Of a DNA stretch of 33,301 nucleotides, positions 7,363 through 15,289 are shown in pieces. This DNA comes from Phycisphaerales bacterium (GTDB taxonomy: Bacteria > Planctomycetota > Phycisphaerae > UBA1845), in assembly GCA_020353195.1 (NCBI GenBank), contig CP070691.1, positions 3,460,666 to 3,493,966 on the forward strand, read 5' to 3'. A program made the translations under genes and the position numbers. The notes beneath the pieces were generated by a model. It had not been told where the DNA came from and ran no database searches. It worked only from the letters and a program-made list of their open reading frames with translations. Within the stretch, counting starts at the first letter, position 1; each line of letters starts with the position of its first letter.

Positions 7363-9096
7363 ATGTCCACCACATCGATGCTATTGAGCCTGACGGTCGG
7401 GCTGGCGGTTCTTCTTGCGCCGGTGCGTGTCCTGGGGGGCGATCGCATCACCGGGCGCATGTTCGCCACCCGCTCGGAGGTGATCTCGCGCCATGGCATG
7501 GTCGCCACCAGCCAGCCGTTGGCTACCCAGATCGCTCTGGACATCCTCAAGCGAGGCGGCAGCGCGGCGGACGCCGCCATCGCCGCTAACGCCGCACTTG
7601 GGTTGATGGAACCGGTGAGTTGCGGCATCGGCGGTGATCTGTTCGCACTTGTCTGGGACGCCAAGACGCAACGGCTCTACGGCCTGAATGCCAGTGGCCG
7701 ATCGCCTCACGCCATGACGCGCGAGCACTTCGTCAAGGAACGCTTGGAGCGCGTGCCCAGCTACGGGCCGCTGCCGGTCACCGTTCCCGGTTGCGTTGAC
7801 GGCTGGTTCGAGCTTCACACCCGCTTCGGCCGGCTGCCCATGAGGGAGACCCTCGCCCCGACGATTCGTTACGCCCGCGAGGGGTTCCCGGTCTCCGAGT
7901 TGATCGCCCACTACTGGGCCCTCGGCGGCGAAATACGAAAGGACTACCCCGGTTTCGCAGAAACGTTCCTGCCCGGTGGGCGAGCGCCGCGGAAGGGCGA
8001 GGTCTTCCGCAACCCGGCCCTGGCTCAGACCCTCGAACGGATCGCCGAGGGCGGCCGCAATGTCTTCTACAAGGGCGAGCTGGCCGACGTGATGGACGCC
8101 TTCTGCCGGCGGGTCGGCTGCCTCCTGCGCAAGCGCGACCTTCACGACCACGCCTCCACCTGGGTGGAGCCGCTGTCAACCAGCTACCGCGGGTACGATG
8201 TCTGGGAGTTGCCACCGAACGGACAGGGCCTTGCCGTCCTGCAGATGCTCAACATCCTCGAGGCGTTTGACCTGGGCTCGATGGGTCACAACTCAGCCGC
8301 GTACCTGCACCATCTGATCGAGGCCAAGAAGATCGCCTACGAAGACCGGGCTCGCTACTACGCCGATCCGGACTTCGTCACGGTTCCCTGGACGAAACTG
8401 ATCTCAAAGGAATACGCGGATCAGCGGCGCGGGCTGCTCGATCCTCAGCGGGCCTCGCGACGCCTGCCGGCTGGCAACATCGATTGGCACCGGGTCGACG
8501 ATACGCTGCGCCACGGTGACACCGTATACCTGACGGTGGCCGACAAGGATCGGAACATGGTCTCGCTGATTCAGAGCAACTACTACGGCTTCGGTTGTGG
8601 GTTGTGTCCTGATGGGCTGGGTTTCGGCCTGCAGAACCGCGGCGCGCTGTTCACCCTCGAAGAAAGCCATCCCAACGTCTACGAACCGCACAAACGCCCG
8701 TTCCACACCATCATCCCGGCCTTCGTGACCAGAGGCGGCAAGCCCTTCCTCAGCTTCGGCGTCATGGGCGGCGACATGCAACCGCAGGGCCACGTGCAGA
8801 TCCTGTGCAATATCATCGACTTCGGCATGAACCTCCAGGAAGCCGGTGACGCCGCCCGTTACCATCACACCGGCTCTTCCGAGCCGACCGGTGAAGTCAT
8901 GGATGACGGCGGCCGCGTCGCCCTCGAATCGGGCATCGGCCGGGAGGTCCGCCGGACCCTGGCCGAGCTGGGCCACCGACTGCACCACGCCACTGGCGGC
9001 TTCGGCGGCTATCAAGCCATCGGCTATGACGCCGAAAACGACGTGTACATCGGCGCGTCAGAGTCGCGCAAGGACGGCCAAGCCGCCGGATACTGA
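7363..9096 (+). CDS. ggt: Exported gamma-glutamyltransferase-family protein (Ntn hydrolase)
   Basis: The start is the ATG at 7363, with AGGAGG at 7351-7356. An in-frame ATG 21 bases upstream has no comparable site. The 577-aa product begins with a signal peptide (SMLLSLTVGLAVLLAPVRVLG). Typical GGT segments follow: ATSQPLATQIALDILKRGGS, the glycine-rich EPVSCGIGGDLF, PPNGQGLAVLQMLNILE and the late FGVMGGDMQPQGHVQI. GGTs self-cleave before a Thr that becomes the N-terminal nucleophile. The matching position is Thr387 in HGDTVYLTVADKD, which differs from the usual TTH(F/Y)S context. The role may be glutathione or gamma-glutamyl peptide hydrolysis in the periplasm, or acylase activity as in divergent family members. 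The family assignment is firm; the substrate is not. Confidence 0.88.
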   Translation: MSTTSMLLSLTVGLAVLLAPVRVLGGDRITGRMFATRSEVISRHGMVATSQPLATQIALDILKRGGSAADAAIAANAALGLMEPVSCGIGGDLFALVWDAKTQRLYGLNASGRSPHAMTREHFVKERLERVPSYGPLPVTVPGCVDGWFELHTRFGRLPMRETLAPTIRYAREGFPVSELIAHYWALGGEIRKDYPGFAETFLPGGRAPRKGEVFRNPALAQTLERIAEGGRNVFYKGELADVMDAFCRRVGCLLRKRDLHDHASTWVEPLSTSYRGYDVWELPPNGQGLAVLQMLNILEAFDLGSMGHNSAAYLHHLIEAKKIAYEDRARYYADPDFVTVPWTKLISKEYADQRRGLLDPQRASRRLPAGNIDWHRVDDTLRHGDTVYLTVADKDRNMVSLIQSNYYGFGCGLCPDGLGFGLQNRGALFTLEESHPNVYEPHKRPFHTIIPAFVTRGGKPFLSFGVMGGDMQPQGHVQILCNIIDFGMNLQEAGDAARYHHTGSSEPTGEVMDDGGRVALESGIGREVRRTLAELGHRLHHATGGFGGYQAIGYDAENDVYIGASESRKDGQAAGY

Positions 9097-9132
9097 CACC
9101 CTCGGTCACTTTGGCATGAGGAACAGTCTGAA

Positions 9133-9183
9133 GAAATCGGGGACAGTCAGTAACCAGCGACATAGGCGACTGTCCCCGATTTC
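9133..9183. repeat. REP-like long palindrome (16-bp perfect stem, 19-base loop)
   Basis: GAAATCGGGGACAGTC at 9133-9148 is exactly complementary to GACTGTCCCCGATTTC at 9168-9183. The element lies between the GGT stop and the convergent gene ending at 9287. It could act as a bidirectional terminator, although it has no T-tract. The GGGGACAGTC motif resembles repeats I associate with RAYT-type transposases in other genomes, but no transposase is adjacent here. Confidence 0.7.
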
Positions 9184-9286
9184 CGATTTGCTGCAGGCGG
9201 CGCAACGATGCGTTCATCATCGATCCACCGTTCAAGTCGATCGGCGAAGCCACTCGACACCCGCAGAGATGGACTACCCCATACCT

Positions 9287-10603
9287 TCAGAGCCTTACTA
9301 CTTGCCGCCGGAGGACGACAAGCGACAGGATGCCCACGGTCAGCAGGAGCGTTGCTGGACCGACAGCGCCGCACCCGGTCCGGCCGGCACCTCGCGACTC
9401 TGCGCCCGCGCTGCCTGAACCATCATCATCCGCAGCAGATACATCAGATGCTTCAAAAGCAGTGTTCTCCTGCGAAGCGGTGTCCCCGCCCGCAGCGGAG
9501 AAATCCGTACCCCGGCGTACGCGATTCTGGATCTCCACACAGTCGGTCGCGGTGAACGGAGTCCCGTCGAGCAAGGTCCCGCTGACCACCAGCTCCACCA
9601 CCTCGCCGGACGGTAGAGCGCCCAGGCCAAGCGTCTCCACAAGCGCGTCCGTCTTGAAGCGCATCAGCAGATCGACGATGCCGTCGGCTCCGAGATCGTG
9701 GCATTCACACGGTTCGCCCGGAAACGGCGTCGCCACATCGTCAAACACCGATTGCGGCCCTGGCGGTCCCTCGTGCGGAGCGACACTTCCGCCGAGACCG
9801 TCGGCGCGAAAGAGCAGAACGCTGGCGAGGTCGACATCCATGGCGTCAAAGTCAGACGTGCCCACCAATGCGACCGGCACCAGGCCGTGGCCCTTCAGAT
9901 TGACCCGGTTGGGACAGGTGCCGGGCTTGATATCCAGCGACACGACCTCAACGCCACCTATGCACTCGTCATTCTCCTCGTCGCAGTCCTGGTCGGGACA
10001 TGGATCGACGCCGGGCTGACAGACGCCGTCGACGCAGGTCTCCGCACCGTTGCAGAACAGCCCGTCGTCGCACTCGGCGTCGCTGGTGCAGGGGCCGCGG
10101 GCAACGTAGACCCACACGTCGTAGTCGAAGTTGCGGTCGTGATTACCGGTGAAATAGAAGTCCTCGCCTCCGGTGATCGCGATATTGATTACCGCCCCTG
10201 CCGGCGTGGCGCCGAGATCGACGACGGAGTCTTGCGGACTGCCCAGTGGCGTTGTCGAACCGCCCAGGCCGCAGACGTCGTCTGCCGCGCTGTTGCCGTC
10301 GTCGATGTTAGAGGCGCTGGTACTGCCGATCGAAGCGTACAAGGCGCTGCTGCTGCCCACAGTTTCGGGAAAGTCCACGTCGACGATGGTCTGCGTGCTC
10401 GGGGTAGGGATGGACACCTGCACCCAGTCCACATCGCCAGGAACGATGGTTCCGCTCGCAAGCAGGAAGCAGCCATCGCCGGGATGAGTCGCGCCGGGGC
10501 CGGGCATCGAAGACGGAAACTCAAGCGGCTCGGTCAACGCGGGCTGCGCGTGGACGGCGGCCGTCGAAAACACAACCATAGCGACTGTTAATAGCACCTT
10601 CAT
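9287..10603 (-). CDS. Exported Cys-rich protein with C-terminal membrane-sorting tail
   Basis: The start is the ATG at 10603, preceded on the minus strand by GGAGGAGG with a 6-base gap; longer upstream frames lack a site. The product is 438 aa with a clear signal peptide (MKVLLTVAMVVFSTAAVHA, cleavage near residue 19). Residues about 40-170 form a beta-rich region reminiscent of pre-peptidase-type domains (VDWVQVSI, GEDFYFTG). Residues 172-214 form a Cys block (CTSDAECDDGLFCNG and following) as seen in planctomycete and myxobacterial surface proteins. Residues about 218-360 form a domain starting VVSLDIKPGTCPNRVNLKG. A Ser/Asp-rich linker leads to GCGAVGPATLLLTVGILSL then LRRQ, which resembles MYXO-CTERM/Synerg-CTERM-type sorting tails: a Cys-Gly, a helix and basic residues. 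The function is unknown, probably structural or adhesive at the surface. Confidence 0.75.
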   Translation of the reverse strand: MKVLLTVAMVVFSTAAVHAQPALTEPLEFPSSMPGPGATHPGDGCFLLASGTIVPGDVDWVQVSIPTPSTQTIVDVDFPETVGSSSALYASIGSTSASNIDDGNSAADDVCGLGGSTTPLGSPQDSVVDLGATPAGAVINIAITGGEDFYFTGNHDRNFDYDVWVYVARGPCTSDAECDDGLFCNGAETCVDGVCQPGVDPCPDQDCDEENDECIGGVEVVSLDIKPGTCPNRVNLKGHGLVPVALVGTSDFDAMDVDLASVLLFRADGLGGSVAPHEGPPGPQSVFDDVATPFPGEPCECHDLGADGIVDLLMRFKTDALVETLGLGALPSGEVVELVVSGTLLDGTPFTATDCVEIQNRVRRGTDFSAAGGDTASQENTAFEASDVSAADDDGSGSAGAESRGAGRTGCGAVGPATLLLTVGILSLVVLRRQVVRL

Positions 10604-11111
10604 GGTAGTCCTCCTCCGTAAGGAACACGTTTGCCGGGCCTGCCTACCTATACGCCTCTCCCGACGGCGCCGACCCGCCCTCCCTGCGCGCGTCGGGTTT
10701 CCAGCAGTACTGATGATCGAGACGACCGCGGGCGATTCCATCGTTCCTCCTTCAACGTCACCCGGTCCTGTCGGAGCGTTCCTGACCGCGCACACGCCAA
10801 CACCAAGGCGAGCACGCCGCAAGACGCCCCTCTATGCTTCCCGTGACGAGTTTTCAATGGAAGGATCCCTGCGCTTGCCGACTTCCTGCCACCCGGAGTC
10901 GTCAGGCTACCGGATCGACCCTGTGTCGGCAACAGAAAAACCGAAGGCTCGTGTTCGGGTTCTCCGTGACTCCCTTACGCCAACGAGGTCCAGGGCGGCG
11001 TATCCCGGGTTGTGGCAGTCTCTGCCCGTCACCACGGCAACCCGTCACGCAGCCCCTCACTGAGGTCCCGGCCAAACAGCTGTGCCGGTTTCACGAATGG
11101 ACCGGCGCGGG
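10604..11111. other. Intergenic region between queG and the exported protein gene
   Basis: About 508 bases separate two minus-strand genes. Forward frames here (for example 10602-11063) are Arg/Pro/Thr-rich, lack ribosome sites and do not resemble proteins. The leader just upstream of the exported-protein gene carries its GGAGGAGG site (10610-10617). No terminator hairpin with a T-tract, riboswitch or RNA gene was recognised. The region should hold the promoter of the exported-protein gene, but I could not pick one out. Confidence 0.5.
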
Positions 11112-12068
11112 TCAGGGCGTGCGGCGTCTGTGCAAGTTATCCAGCGCGACCCGTGCATTGCGCTGCAGCATGGCCAGCGTAGCTCGCTTCATCGCGCTGC
11201 CGGTGAGCTTCTCGCGATAATCATCCTGACGCCACGACAGCAGGTCGGTCAGGGACGGATACGGAGCCGGCTCGCGAATGGCGTAATCCGGCTCGGCGGT
11301 GACCGGGGCTTTGCGGTTGTACGGGCAGACCGCCTGGCAGATGTCGCAACCGTACACCCAGTTGCTCATGTGCGGCTTGAGCGCCTCGGAGATCTCGTCG
11401 CGCAGCTCGATCGTCAGGTACGAGATGCACCGCGAGGCGTCCATCCGGTACGGACGGTCCAGGGCCCCGGTCGGGCAGGCGTCGACGCAGCGGGTGCACT
11501 GCCCGCATCGGTCGTTGGCTGGCTCGTCATACTCGAGGTCCAACGTGGTCACGATCTCGCCGAGCACGAAATAGCTGCCCAGCGTCCGGTGGATCACCAT
11601 CGTATTCTTGCCGATCCAGCCGATCCCGGCCGCCGTGGCGAACTCGCGCTCCAGCAGCGGGGCCGTGTCCACGCAGGCCCTGGCCTCGAAGGGCTCGTCG
11701 AGCGTCTCCCGCATCCGGCCGATCATGGCGTGCAGCTTCTTTTTGACGACACGGTGGTAGTCCCGCCCCCACGCGTACATGGCGATGCGGCCCCGGGGCT
11801 GCCCGTCTGCGGGTTCGGGCGGCGCCGGCTGATGGTAGTTATGGGACACGACGACCACGCTCCTGGCGCCAGGGAGCAGAAGGCGGGCGTCGGTCCGGTG
11901 CTCGACATGGCGGTGAAGGTAGTCCATCCTCCCGGCCCGGCCCTCGGCCAGCCACTGGCGATAATGGTCGGCCCGGCCCGGGCGGACGGCTGGAGCGACC
12001 CCGGCGCCGTCGAAACCGGCGTCCCGGGCGATTTTCTTGATCCAGGCGGACTTGCGTGCTGCCGTCAT
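11112..12068 (-). CDS. queG: Epoxyqueuosine reductase QueG
   Basis: The product is a cobalamin- and 4Fe-4S-dependent enzyme that reduces epoxyqueuosine to queuosine in the wobble base of tRNA. The ATG at 12068 is chosen because the family N-terminus begins there (MTAARKSAWIKKIARDAGFD), giving 318 aa; the 31 upstream codons are not family-like. Two bacterial ferredoxin-type clusters are visible: C188, C191, C194 and C198 (CGQCTRCVDACP), and C241, C244 and C248 (CDICQAVCP) with an additional C214. D134 in ACVDTAPLLER matches the conserved catalytic Asp. WIGKNTMVI and GSYFVLGEI are also hallmark segments. The gene is divergent from the small gene at 12218. No other queuosine genes are present. 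The ribosome site is weak. Confidence 0.95.
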   Translation of the reverse strand: MTAARKSAWIKKIARDAGFDGAGVAPAVRPGRADHYRQWLAEGRAGRMDYLHRHVEHRTDARLLLPGARSVVVVSHNYHQPAPPEPADGQPRGRIAMYAWGRDYHRVVKKKLHAMIGRMRETLDEPFEARACVDTAPLLEREFATAAGIGWIGKNTMVIHRTLGSYFVLGEIVTTLDLEYDEPANDRCGQCTRCVDACPTGALDRPYRMDASRCISYLTIELRDEISEALKPHMSNWVYGCDICQAVCPYNRKAPVTAEPDYAIREPAPYPSLTDLLSWRQDDYREKLTGSAMKRATLAMLQRNARVALDNLHRRRTP

Positions 12069-12128
12069 ACCGAAGCAATCGTAGCCCGCCGATATGACGA
12101 TAGAAAGGGGGCAGGGCCGGCGGCCATG

Positions 12129-12157
12129 TTGACAAGGCCCCTGCCGACGTCTAGCGT
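12129..12157 (+). promoter_or_regulatory. Candidate sigma70 promoter for the small gene at 12218
   Basis: A perfect TTGACA (12129-12134) is followed after 17 bases by TAGCGT (12152-12157), a weak -10 (3/6). It lies in the 149-base divergent region between queG and the 12218 gene, and would give a leader of about 55 nt. Confidence 0.35.
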
Positions 12158-12217
12158 GCACGGTTTCGCCGTGGGCGGCGAAGCCGTCGCGACCCCCCGC
12201 ACTCCAGGGATCCGCCG

Positions 12218-12673
12218 ATGTTCGATTATGACTGGTTCCACGGGCACCCGTTCCAACAGCAGCAGCTCGAGGCGAAGCAGCGATGTGCGACGGCCCACTT
12301 TCCCGATCTGTCCCCGGACGAGCTCGATAACGATCCGGAAGTGTCCCACTTCCTCGAGGAGCTTGAAATCCGCAAGCTGATCTACCTGCGAGACGGATTC
12401 AGCTACGAGCTGAAGTCGATCGCCGAGGTGGCCAGCAAGTCGCATCTGACGTTCGAGTGCGAGCCGGTGGACGAGCAGTACAAGGTCGGCTCCTTCGTGG
12501 TGGCCGTCCCGTTTGAGGACATCGCCCGCGTCGAGGTCTTCGCCGTCCACCCGTCCGAGAAGCCGGAGGACCTGCCGGCCATCACCGGATTCCGCACGAA
12601 ACCTGAACCCCAGCCCGGACGCGAGGCATTCGCCGAGCGCCGGTCCCCCACCGGCGACGACGACCGGACGTAA
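12218..12673 (+). CDS. Conserved-looking hypothetical protein, 151 aa
   Basis: This small soluble protein starts MFDYDWFHGHPFQQQQLEAK. It has no signal peptide or membrane segment. It is acidic, with an alternating helix/strand pattern (LSPDELDNDPEVSHFLEELE, then strands around SHLTFECEP and GSFVVAVPFEDIARVEVFAV). It ends in a low-complexity Pro/Glu/Arg tail from about residue 125. I do not recognise the family. Coding potential is supported by balanced composition and a promoter candidate upstream; the ribosome site is weak. It is divergent from queG and 305 bases upstream of priA, so context does not suggest a function. Confidence 0.6.
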   Translation: MFDYDWFHGHPFQQQQLEAKQRCATAHFPDLSPDELDNDPEVSHFLEELEIRKLIYLRDGFSYELKSIAEVASKSHLTFECEPVDEQYKVGSFVVAVPFEDIARVEVFAVHPSEKPEDLPAITGFRTKPEPQPGREAFAERRSPTGDDDRT

Positions 12674-12700
12674 ACACCAAAACGCTGAAACGTCTACGAC

Positions 12701-12828
12701 CCGCGACCGTAAGGGAGCAGCGGTACGACGAGCCGCGACCGTAAGGGAGCGGACGTATCACGACCCGCGACCGTAAGGGAGCGGACGTATTACGAGCACC
12801 ATTACGACCCGCGACCGTCAGGGAGCGG
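12701..12828 (+). repeat. Four spaced copies of an 18-20 bp hairpin-forming repeat
   Basis: CCGCGACCGTAAGGGAGC occurs at 12701-12718, 12733-12750 and 12765-12782. A fourth copy at 12809-12826 has GTCA instead of GTAA. Start-to-start distances are 32, 32 and 44 bases. With the following GG, a unit folds as CCGC / GA / CC / loop GTAA / GG / GA / GCGG: a 4-bp stem, a tandem G.A mismatch pair, a 2-bp stem and a GNRA-type tetraloop. Copy 1 ends GCAG rather than GCGG. Sequence between copies is partly conserved too (GGACGTAT then TACGAC-like). The repeats lie between the 12218 gene and priA. Spacers of 14 bases that resemble one another rule out CRISPR. Confidence 0.85.
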
Positions 12829-12863
12829 ACCTGCCGCGACGCAGCGGTCGCCGCCCAAGCCCT

Positions 12864-12880
12864 GTAACGTTACCCCCCCC
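12864..12880. other. Palindrome followed by a run of eight C
   Basis: The perfect palindrome GTAACGTTAC (12864-12873) runs directly into a tract of eight C ending at 12880. It lies 40 bases past the last hairpin repeat and about 100 bases before priA. It may be a protein-binding site or part of the repeat cluster; the C-tract may vary in length by slippage. Confidence 0.35.
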
Positions 12881-12978
12881 ACCATCGATTGTGCGATGTC
12901 TTGAAAGCCCGTAGACTTCGTTAGCCATCGCGCGGTGCGGATAGGCAGCGCCGATTACGGCGGCAGCCGCGGACGTTC

Positions 12979-15270
12979 ATGTCAGCAAGCGCCAAGGACA
13001 ACCAAACCGGCCGGCTCTGGGTCGAAGAGGGAGAAGCGAAGGTCGGCCCGGTGGCCACCGTCGCCCCCGTCGCGCCGATCGACAAGACGTACGCGTTCGC
13101 AGTGCCCGACGAGCTGGCCGACCGTCTGGAACCCGGGCAGCGCGTGCGCGTTCCGATGGGCCGGAAGGGGCGGGTCATGGACGGCTTCTGCGTGGACGTT
13201 CAGACGCTGCCATGGACCAGCACCCTGCGCTTCGTTGATTCGCTCGTCGACGCCCGGAGCTTCCTGACCACCGAGCTGCTCCAACTGGGAAGGTGGATCG
13301 CGCGCTACTATGCCTGCCCGCTCGGGCGCACGCTCAACGCCCTGGTGCCACAGGCCGTCCGCGCCCAGGCCGGCTTCCGCAGCGTCCGCCGTGCCCGCCT
13401 GGTCGTCTCACCCACGGAGATCGCCCGGGAACACCGCCTCGGCGCGAAGCAGCAGGCCGTTGTCGACGCCCTCTCGAAGGCGACCGGCCCGGTGGAGGTC
13501 GAGCGCCTCCTGGATGACACGGGTTCGTCATCCGCGACGCTGCGCTCCACGGTGGCGCACGGCTGGGTCACCCTTGAGAAGACGAAGGAGCCGCTCGCCG
13601 CCCCCGATTTCGATCAGCCGCGTCACGAGCCCGACTTCGAACTCAACGACGAGCAGGTCAAGGCCCTGTCGCGGATCCGCCGCGCCATCGACGTCGGGGC
13701 CTTTCGGGTGACCCTGCTCTACGGCGTAAGCGGAAGCGGCAAGACGGAGGTCTACATCCGCGCGATGCGGCAGGTCGTCGAAGCGGGGCACCAGGTGATC
13801 ATGCTCGTGCCCGAGATCGCCCTGACCACGCAGCTCGTCCATCGCCTGGCTTCGCGGTTTGCCGACGTGGCCGTCATCCACAGCGGGCTGACCGGTGTCG
13901 CCCGGTCGCTCACCTGGGAGGCCATCGCCACCGGGGCCAAGAAGGTCGTCATCGGCACGCGCAGCGCCGTCTTCGCACCATGCCCGGACGTCGGCCTGAT
14001 CGTCATCGACGAGGAGCAGGAGTCCAGCTTCAAGAACCTGCAGGCCCCGCGGTTCCACGTGCGCGACGTCGCGATCAAGCGGGCGCAGCTGGCATCCATT
14101 CCGGTAATACTGGGCTCGGCGACGCCGTCGTTGGAATCGTGGGTCAACTGCGACCGGACTGACCATTACGAGCGGATCATCTTGCCGGACCGAGTGCGGA
14201 GCCTGCCCCTGCCCCGAGTCCACGTCGTGGACATGCGGGACGAGTATCGGCTTCTGGGTCGTTTTGCCGTGCTGTCCCGGCTCATGGACGAGAAGCTCAC
14301 CGCCACGCTCGACCGGGGCGAGCAGGCCGTCCTGCTGATCAACCGCCGGGGTCATGCCAGTCTGCTGTTCTGCCCGAACTGCAAGCTCCGGTTGGAATGC
14401 CCGAGTTGCCACACGCTGCTGGTCTTCCATTCCGCCACGGGTCAGGCCAAGTGTCATTATTGTCGCCACCGTGTGAACGTGCCCGACGTCTGCCCGGACC
14501 CCTCGTGCCGATCGCCCCTGGTCGCGTTCGGGGCGGGAACCCAACGGGTTGAGGCCGTGCTTGGAAAGCGGTTTCCGTCCGCCCGCGTACACCGCGTCGA
14601 TAGTGACACCATGCTGTCAGAATCGCGATACCGCCAGCTGATCCACGATTTCGAGGCCCGAAAGATCGACATCGCGGTCGGCACACAGATGATCGCCAAG
14701 GGACTGGACTTCCCTTTCGTCTCCTTCGTCGGCGTGCTCAGCGCGGACGTCGCGGTAGCCTCACCGGATTTCCGCGCCGACGAGCGGCTGTTTCAACTGA
14801 TCACCCAGGTGGCCGGGCGGGCTGGGCGCCGCGACGTACCCGGTGAGGTCGTGGTTCAGTCGATGGCCCCGAACACGCCGGCGTTGCAAGCCGCCGTCAG
14901 GCACGACTTCGTGCAGTTTGCCACCGCCGAACTGCAGATCCGCCGGAAGCTGCGGCTGCCCCCCCATGCACGGCTCGTCCGGTTCGTGTTGGCCGGGACG
15001 AAAGATGCAGACGTGCGCCGCGAAGCTGAGGCGCTGGCCGATCGTGTCCGTCAGGCCATCGAGTCCACCGCTGCACCGAACGCCGACACGCTGGGCCCCC
15101 AGCCCTGCCCGCTGCTCCGCCTGCGCGGACAGTATCGTCATGACCTGCTGCTGCGAACCGCCGACGCCGGAACCATGGGACAACTCCTGGACCATCTAAG
15201 GGCGAACAAGCTGCTCGCACCGAAGGTCCAATCGTTCATCATCGACGTCGACCCCGTTTCGCTGGCGTGA
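12979..15270 (+). CDS. priA: Primosomal protein N' (PriA), replication-restart helicase
   Basis: PriA is a 3'-to-5' superfamily 2 helicase that recognises stalled forks and reloads the replisome. The 763-aa product has the N-terminal DNA-binding domain (about residues 25-125), Walker A GVSGSGKTE (249-257), the Walker B-like box DEEQ (344-347), LGSATPSLE (379-386) and the C-terminal helicase motifs including AGRAGR. The inserted zinc-binding region has eight Cys: C465, C468, C474, C477, C492, C495, C505 and C510. Two details differ from E. coli: DEEQ where DEEH is usual, and a C-x4-C last pair (CPDPSC) where C-x2-C is usual. The ATG at 12979 lacks a good ribosome site, so the exact N-terminus is less certain. 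Confidence 0.95.
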   Translation: MSASAKDNQTGRLWVEEGEAKVGPVATVAPVAPIDKTYAFAVPDELADRLEPGQRVRVPMGRKGRVMDGFCVDVQTLPWTSTLRFVDSLVDARSFLTTELLQLGRWIARYYACPLGRTLNALVPQAVRAQAGFRSVRRARLVVSPTEIAREHRLGAKQQAVVDALSKATGPVEVERLLDDTGSSSATLRSTVAHGWVTLEKTKEPLAAPDFDQPRHEPDFELNDEQVKALSRIRRAIDVGAFRVTLLYGVSGSGKTEVYIRAMRQVVEAGHQVIMLVPEIALTTQLVHRLASRFADVAVIHSGLTGVARSLTWEAIATGAKKVVIGTRSAVFAPCPDVGLIVIDEEQESSFKNLQAPRFHVRDVAIKRAQLASIPVILGSATPSLESWVNCDRTDHYERIILPDRVRSLPLPRVHVVDMRDEYRLLGRFAVLSRLMDEKLTATLDRGEQAVLLINRRGHASLLFCPNCKLRLECPSCHTLLVFHSATGQAKCHYCRHRVNVPDVCPDPSCRSPLVAFGAGTQRVEAVLGKRFPSARVHRVDSDTMLSESRYRQLIHDFEARKIDIAVGTQMIAKGLDFPFVSFVGVLSADVAVASPDFRADERLFQLITQVAGRAGRRDVPGEVVVQSMAPNTPALQAAVRHDFVQFATAELQIRRKLRLPPHARLVRFVLAGTKDADVRREAEALADRVRQAIESTAAPNADTLGPQPCPLLRLRGQYRHDLLLRTADAGTMGQLLDHLRANKLLAPKVQSFIIDVDPVSLA

Positions 15271-15289
15271 ACGACGGAGGCCCTTAACC

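Noticed and set aside
11082..12380. 432-aa plus-strand frame
   Set aside because: It overlaps queG on the other strand, and queG has all its catalytic residues. The plus frame has no family features.
12701..12828. CRISPR-like regularly spaced repeats
   Set aside because: The repeats are only 18-20 bp, the intervals are 14 and 26 bases and resemble one another, and no cas genes are present.
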